64,000 bases of DNA. It comes from Nocardia cyriacigeorgica (GTDB taxonomy: Bacteria > Actinomycetota > Actinomycetes > Mycobacteriales > Mycobacteriaceae). Below the pieces are notes generated by a model. It made no database searches, was not told where the DNA came from, and saw only the letters and a list, made by a program, of their open reading frames with translations. The stretch spans positions 1 through 64,000 of the forward strand of contig NZ_VBUT01000014.1 in NCBI RefSeq assembly GCF_005863245.1, written 5' to 3'. Shown piece after piece: positions 61,380 to 64,000 of the stretch. Within the stretch, counting starts at the first letter, position 1, and every line of letters begins with the position of its first letter. A program made the translations under genes and the position numbers.

Positions 61380-61581
61380 CACCCACCGCCCGATGCGGCT
61401 CTCGGCCCGCGACATCGACCAGCAACGCGCCGCACTGAAAGTCGCCTGCCCGTACCGGCCGTGCAGCGCGCCCGCCGGCGAAGCGTGCACGTTCGTCGCC
61501 TACGACGGCAGCCGCGTCGCCACCCGCCTACAGCACCCCGCCCGCGTCAACCGAGCCCGCCAGGAGGCCGACAATGTCTAA
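61372..61581 (+). CDS. phage zinc-finger protein
   Basis: 69 residues from ATG 61372 (overlap). VACPYRPCSAPAGEACTF and RLQHPARVNRARQ match the short 'CP.C.APAG..C...HP.R' zinc finger found in many actinophage proteins. Probably DNA-binding. Confidence 0.65.
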   Translation: MPDTHRPMRLSARDIDQQRAALKVACPYRPCSAPAGEACTFVAYDGSRVATRLQHPARVNRARQEADNV

Positions 61582-63043
61582 CCTCACGCTCACCGATCTG
61601 TTCTGCGGCGCCGGCGGATCCTCGACCGGCGCGATCCAGATTCCCGGGGTCGAGGTCCGGATCGCGGCCAACCACTGGCAGCTGGCCGTCGACACCCACA
61701 ACACCAACCACCCGACTACCGATCACGACTGCGCCGACCTGTCCCAGGTCGACCCGCGCCGCTACCCACGCACGGACATCCTGTGGGTGTCACCGGAGTG
61801 CACAAACCACTCTCGTGCGAAGGGGCAGAAGAAGCTCCGACCGGCGAATCTGTTCGACGACGAGCCGCTGCCGGACGAGGCCGCCGAACGCTCCCGCGCC
61901 ACCATGTGGGACGTGCCGCGGTTCGCCGAAGCGCACGGGTATCGGGCGATCATCGTCGAGAACGTTGCCGAGGCGGTCGAGTGGGCGCCGGAGTGGTCGC
62001 CGGAGAAGGGCACGCTGTTCCGGTCCTGGCTGTCGACGATGGACGCGATGGGCTACGCCCACCACATCGTGTACCTGAACTCGATGCACGCCCAGCTGTT
62101 CGGGCAGGGCGCACCGCAGAGCCGGGACCGGCTCTATGTCGTGTTCTGGCGGAAGGGTGATCGGCGCCCGGACATCGAGCGCGTCACCCGCCCACCAGCC
62201 GCCTGCCCGGACTGCGGACCGGTCTCGGCGTTGCAGGCATTCAAGCCGGGCGCGTCGAAAGTGGCGAAGTACCGGACGCAGTACGTGTACCGCTGCCCGA
62301 ACGTCACCTGCCGCAACCAGATCCTCGAACCCGCCGTGCGCCCGGCCGCCGAGATCATCGACTGGTCCGACCCCGGCACCCGCATCGGCGACCGGACGAA
62401 ACCGCTGGCCGCCAAGACGATGGCCCGGATCCAGGCAGGCATCGACAAGTACTGGAACCACGACCACATCGGGCTCGCCGTGCCGGTCGAAGGCCGCGAA
62501 GGCAAGCAAGCTCGGCCCGTCGATCAGCCGCTGCGGACGATGTCGACCCGTAACGAAACCGGGTGGGCGTTCGTGGCCGAACTGCGCGGCGGCGGCTCGA
62601 AACACCGGCCCGTTACCCGGCCGCTGTGCACCGTCACCGCTGGCGGCGGCCACCACGGGCTGGTGACCGCCTACTACGGCCGCGGCGGCACCACGACCAC
62701 CTCGGCGCCGCTGTCGACCTGCACCACCGTCGAACGGCACGGGCTCGTTACCCCAGCCGGCGGAACGTGGCGTGAGCGCGCGACCTCTACCGCCGAACCG
62801 ATCCCGGCCCGGACCACCCGCGAGACCGACGGCATCGCCATCGGCCCGGCGATCGACATCAACGACGTCCGGTTCCGGATGCTGGAGCCCCGCGAAATCG
62901 TCGCGGCGATGGACTTCCCGCGCGAGTACATCGTCCTCGGCAACCGGCGCGAGCAGGTCCGTATGGCCGGAAACGCTGTCACCCCACCAGCCGCCCGCGA
63001 CCTCGTCGGGGTCGTCGCCGAAAGCCTAGGAGCCACCGCATGA
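61574..63043 (+). CDS. DNA cytosine-5 methyltransferase
   Basis: 489 residues from ATG 61574. Motif I DLFCGAGGSSTGA (9-21), motif IV with catalytic Cys76 in WVSPECTNHS instead of the usual PPC, motif VI IIVENVAEAVEW (Glu128), motif VIII QSRDR (181-185) and late GNAVTPPAA (motif X). Zinc-like cysteines 210, 213, 240 and 245 (CPDC ... CPNVTC) lie in the target-recognition region. Likely protects phage DNA from host restriction. Overlaps both neighbours. Confidence 0.85.
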   Translation: MSNLTLTDLFCGAGGSSTGAIQIPGVEVRIAANHWQLAVDTHNTNHPTTDHDCADLSQVDPRRYPRTDILWVSPECTNHSRAKGQKKLRPANLFDDEPLPDEAAERSRATMWDVPRFAEAHGYRAIIVENVAEAVEWAPEWSPEKGTLFRSWLSTMDAMGYAHHIVYLNSMHAQLFGQGAPQSRDRLYVVFWRKGDRRPDIERVTRPPAACPDCGPVSALQAFKPGASKVAKYRTQYVYRCPNVTCRNQILEPAVRPAAEIIDWSDPGTRIGDRTKPLAAKTMARIQAGIDKYWNHDHIGLAVPVEGREGKQARPVDQPLRTMSTRNETGWAFVAELRGGGSKHRPVTRPLCTVTAGGGHHGLVTAYYGRGGTTTTSAPLSTCTTVERHGLVTPAGGTWRERATSTAEPIPARTTRETDGIAIGPAIDINDVRFRMLEPREIVAAMDFPREYIVLGNRREQVRMAGNAVTPPAARDLVGVVAESLGATA

Positions 63044-63981
63044 ACAACCAGACCCCCGCCCCGCTGACCGACGACGAGCTGCGCGAGATCGCCGACACCG
63101 CCGACGCCGAGATGCTGCCCGACGAGACCGTGCAGGCGATCGCGGCCGAGCTGCTGGGCGCCCGCGCCTACGTAGACGAGGTGGTTCGTGGCCGCGACGG
63201 TTGGCGTGAGGTCGCCGAGCACCGCCTCGAGGTCATCCGCGAGGCGGTCGCAGAGCTGAACGCCGCCCACGCCCGCGTCACAGAACTGGAGCAGACCGCC
63301 ACGCTCGCCGCTGCGTGCCGTCCGCCCGAAATCCACGACCGCCCCACCGATACCGACCTCGCCGCGCTGGTCCGCGCACTCGACGGCACCGGCGATCCGG
63401 CGTATGTGCTGGGCGCCGAGCTGATCGAGAAGCGTGCCCGCATCGCCGAGCTGGAGGCGCAGCAGCCCTACCGCGAGGTGTGGTCGGACGACGTCGCGCC
63501 CGGCGGGAGGGTGTGCGGAACCTGCGGGGTGCCGGTGGAGTCGGAGCCGTGTCCGAAACACGCGCCCGCGGAGGATCCCCAGCGCTGCGACTGCGGGACA
63601 TGCCAGGCGATCGCCTCGGCCCGTGCCGCAGCGGCGATGGCAAGCGTCCGGGAGACTCTGGCCGACAAGCTGTCCGAGTGCACCTATGAGGGCATGTCGC
63701 CGCGCGAGACGGCCGACGCGCTGGTCCTCGCTGGCTGGCGTCCACCCGCCCGCGAGATCACCAACCCTGCCGAGCTGGACACGCTGCCGTACGGCTCAGT
63801 GGTGATGCCGCGGCACTGTGATCCGTTCAAGCGCAAGACGCTCCCAGAGGGGCTGCGATGGACTGGCGAGAGCTTCCCGGACGGATTGACCTCCGCGCAG
63901 CTGATCAGCCACTACACCGCCATCGGGTGCCCGATCACCGTCGTGCACGTCCCCACCGAGGAGGCCGATACCGATGAGTGA
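63040..63981 (+). CDS. phage protein with coiled coil and zinc-like Cys cluster
   Basis: 313 residues from ATG 63040. Helical first half with heptad pattern (ELNAAHARVTELEQTATLAA), then Cys cluster VCGTCGVPVESEPCPKH and CDCGTCQAI, and a C-terminal region ending near THVPTEEAD. The second half (REITNPAELDTLPYGSVVM) may be a small domain for phage-encoded regulation. No family assigned. Confidence 0.55.
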   Translation: MNNQTPAPLTDDELREIADTADAEMLPDETVQAIAAELLGARAYVDEVVRGRDGWREVAEHRLEVIREAVAELNAAHARVTELEQTATLAAACRPPEIHDRPTDTDLAALVRALDGTGDPAYVLGAELIEKRARIAELEAQQPYREVWSDDVAPGGRVCGTCGVPVESEPCPKHAPAEDPQRCDCGTCQAIASARAAAAMASVRETLADKLSECTYEGMSPRETADALVLAGWRPPAREITNPAELDTLPYGSVVMPRHCDPFKRKTLPEGLRWTGESFPDGLTSAQLISHYTAIGCPITVVHVPTEEADTDE

Positions 63982-64000
63982 CCGCGACACCCTGACCGGC
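63974..64000 (+). CDS. 5' end of the next phage gene (runs off the window)
   Basis: ATG 63974 overlaps the previous stop by 8 nt and begins M-S-D-R-D-T-L-T-G; only nine codons are inside the window. Overlap with the preceding gene and tight early-gene packing support it; no function can be seen. Confidence 0.45.

Larger units (their letters stand above)
49713..64000. mobile_element. left part of a prophage integrated at tRNA-Ala; right end beyond the window
   Basis: Integrase lies directly after the tRNA, followed by an immunity region transcribed leftward and early genes transcribed rightward: antirepressor, RecE-like, replication and methyltransferase genes. No attR or structural genes are inside the window. 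The exact core site cannot be set without attR. Confidence 0.85.

Noticed and set aside
61790..62740. 316-codon minus-strand frame opposite the methyltransferase
   Set aside because: Antisense shadow; no domain and no start signal.

Overview
The window is a high-GC actinobacterial chromosome segment. The tmRNA tag (ADSHQREYALAA), the FadE23/FadE24 pair, ftsE-ftsX, prfB, smpB-ssrA, hisN, a crcB pair next to phosphoglucomutase, and several type VII secretion-type and XRE/TPR gene cassettes all point to Mycobacteriales, most likely Nocardia. That assignment is inference from gene content and protein style; no 16S gene is present.

Layout. Positions 1-11 kb hold core and housekeeping genes: an acyl-CoA dehydrogenase pair behind twin palindromic operators, the ftsEX/MscS/prfB leftward operon (with a tiny proline-rich membrane protein in the mscS-ftsE gap), a regulator/FMN-reductase pair and hisN. 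Positions 11-18 kb carry recQ, a Tat-exported metallophosphoesterase, a MarR-MFS drug-efflux operon with twin operators, and smpB-ssrA. From 18.5 to 21.7 kb lies a lower-GC island bounded by the tmRNA 3' end and an imperfect copy of it; it carries YbaB/EbfC-like, EspC-like, WXG-type (frameshifted) and RDD genes, a typical type VII secretion substrate cassette without the secretion machinery. Positions 21.7-32.4 kb are accessory metabolism and regulation: a serine-hydrolase-fold lipoprotein lacking its catalytic motif, DUF2231, DUF899, an XRE/TPR regulator cassette, cutA, SDR/TetR, and a secretory lipase with a PucR regulator.

Positions 32.5-36.7 kb hold a tightly coupled nine-gene operon: ECF sigma factor, a zinc anti-sigma motif fused to an Asp23/Gls24 domain, three or more further Asp23-family proteins, DUF2273, DUF6286 and an AmaP-like membrane anchor, closed by a strong terminator. 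It looks like an envelope-stress system in which Asp23 proteins form both the effector layer and the sigma regulator. Positions 36.8-49.6 kb carry a sirtuin, an AraC regulator, a stand-alone protein resembling the archaeal threonyl-tRNA synthetase editing domain, a sugar-lactone oxidase, TetR-MFS, a second secretory lipase, crcB1-crcB2, pgm, another MFS exporter and a membrane DsbA-like protein.

At 49.64 kb a tRNA-Ala(GGC) gene marks the left end of a prophage that runs past the window edge. It has integrase and an excisionase-like gene, a leftward immunity/toxin-antitoxin block (ImmA protease, XRE antitoxin, HigB-like toxin, repressor), a control region with repeated TGGACA motifs, rightward Cro-like and antirepressor genes, a string of tiny overlapping genes, RecE-like and annealing-type recombination genes, a replication protein whose gene holds iteron-like repeats plus a G-quadruplex motif (a candidate origin), and a cytosine methyltransferase.
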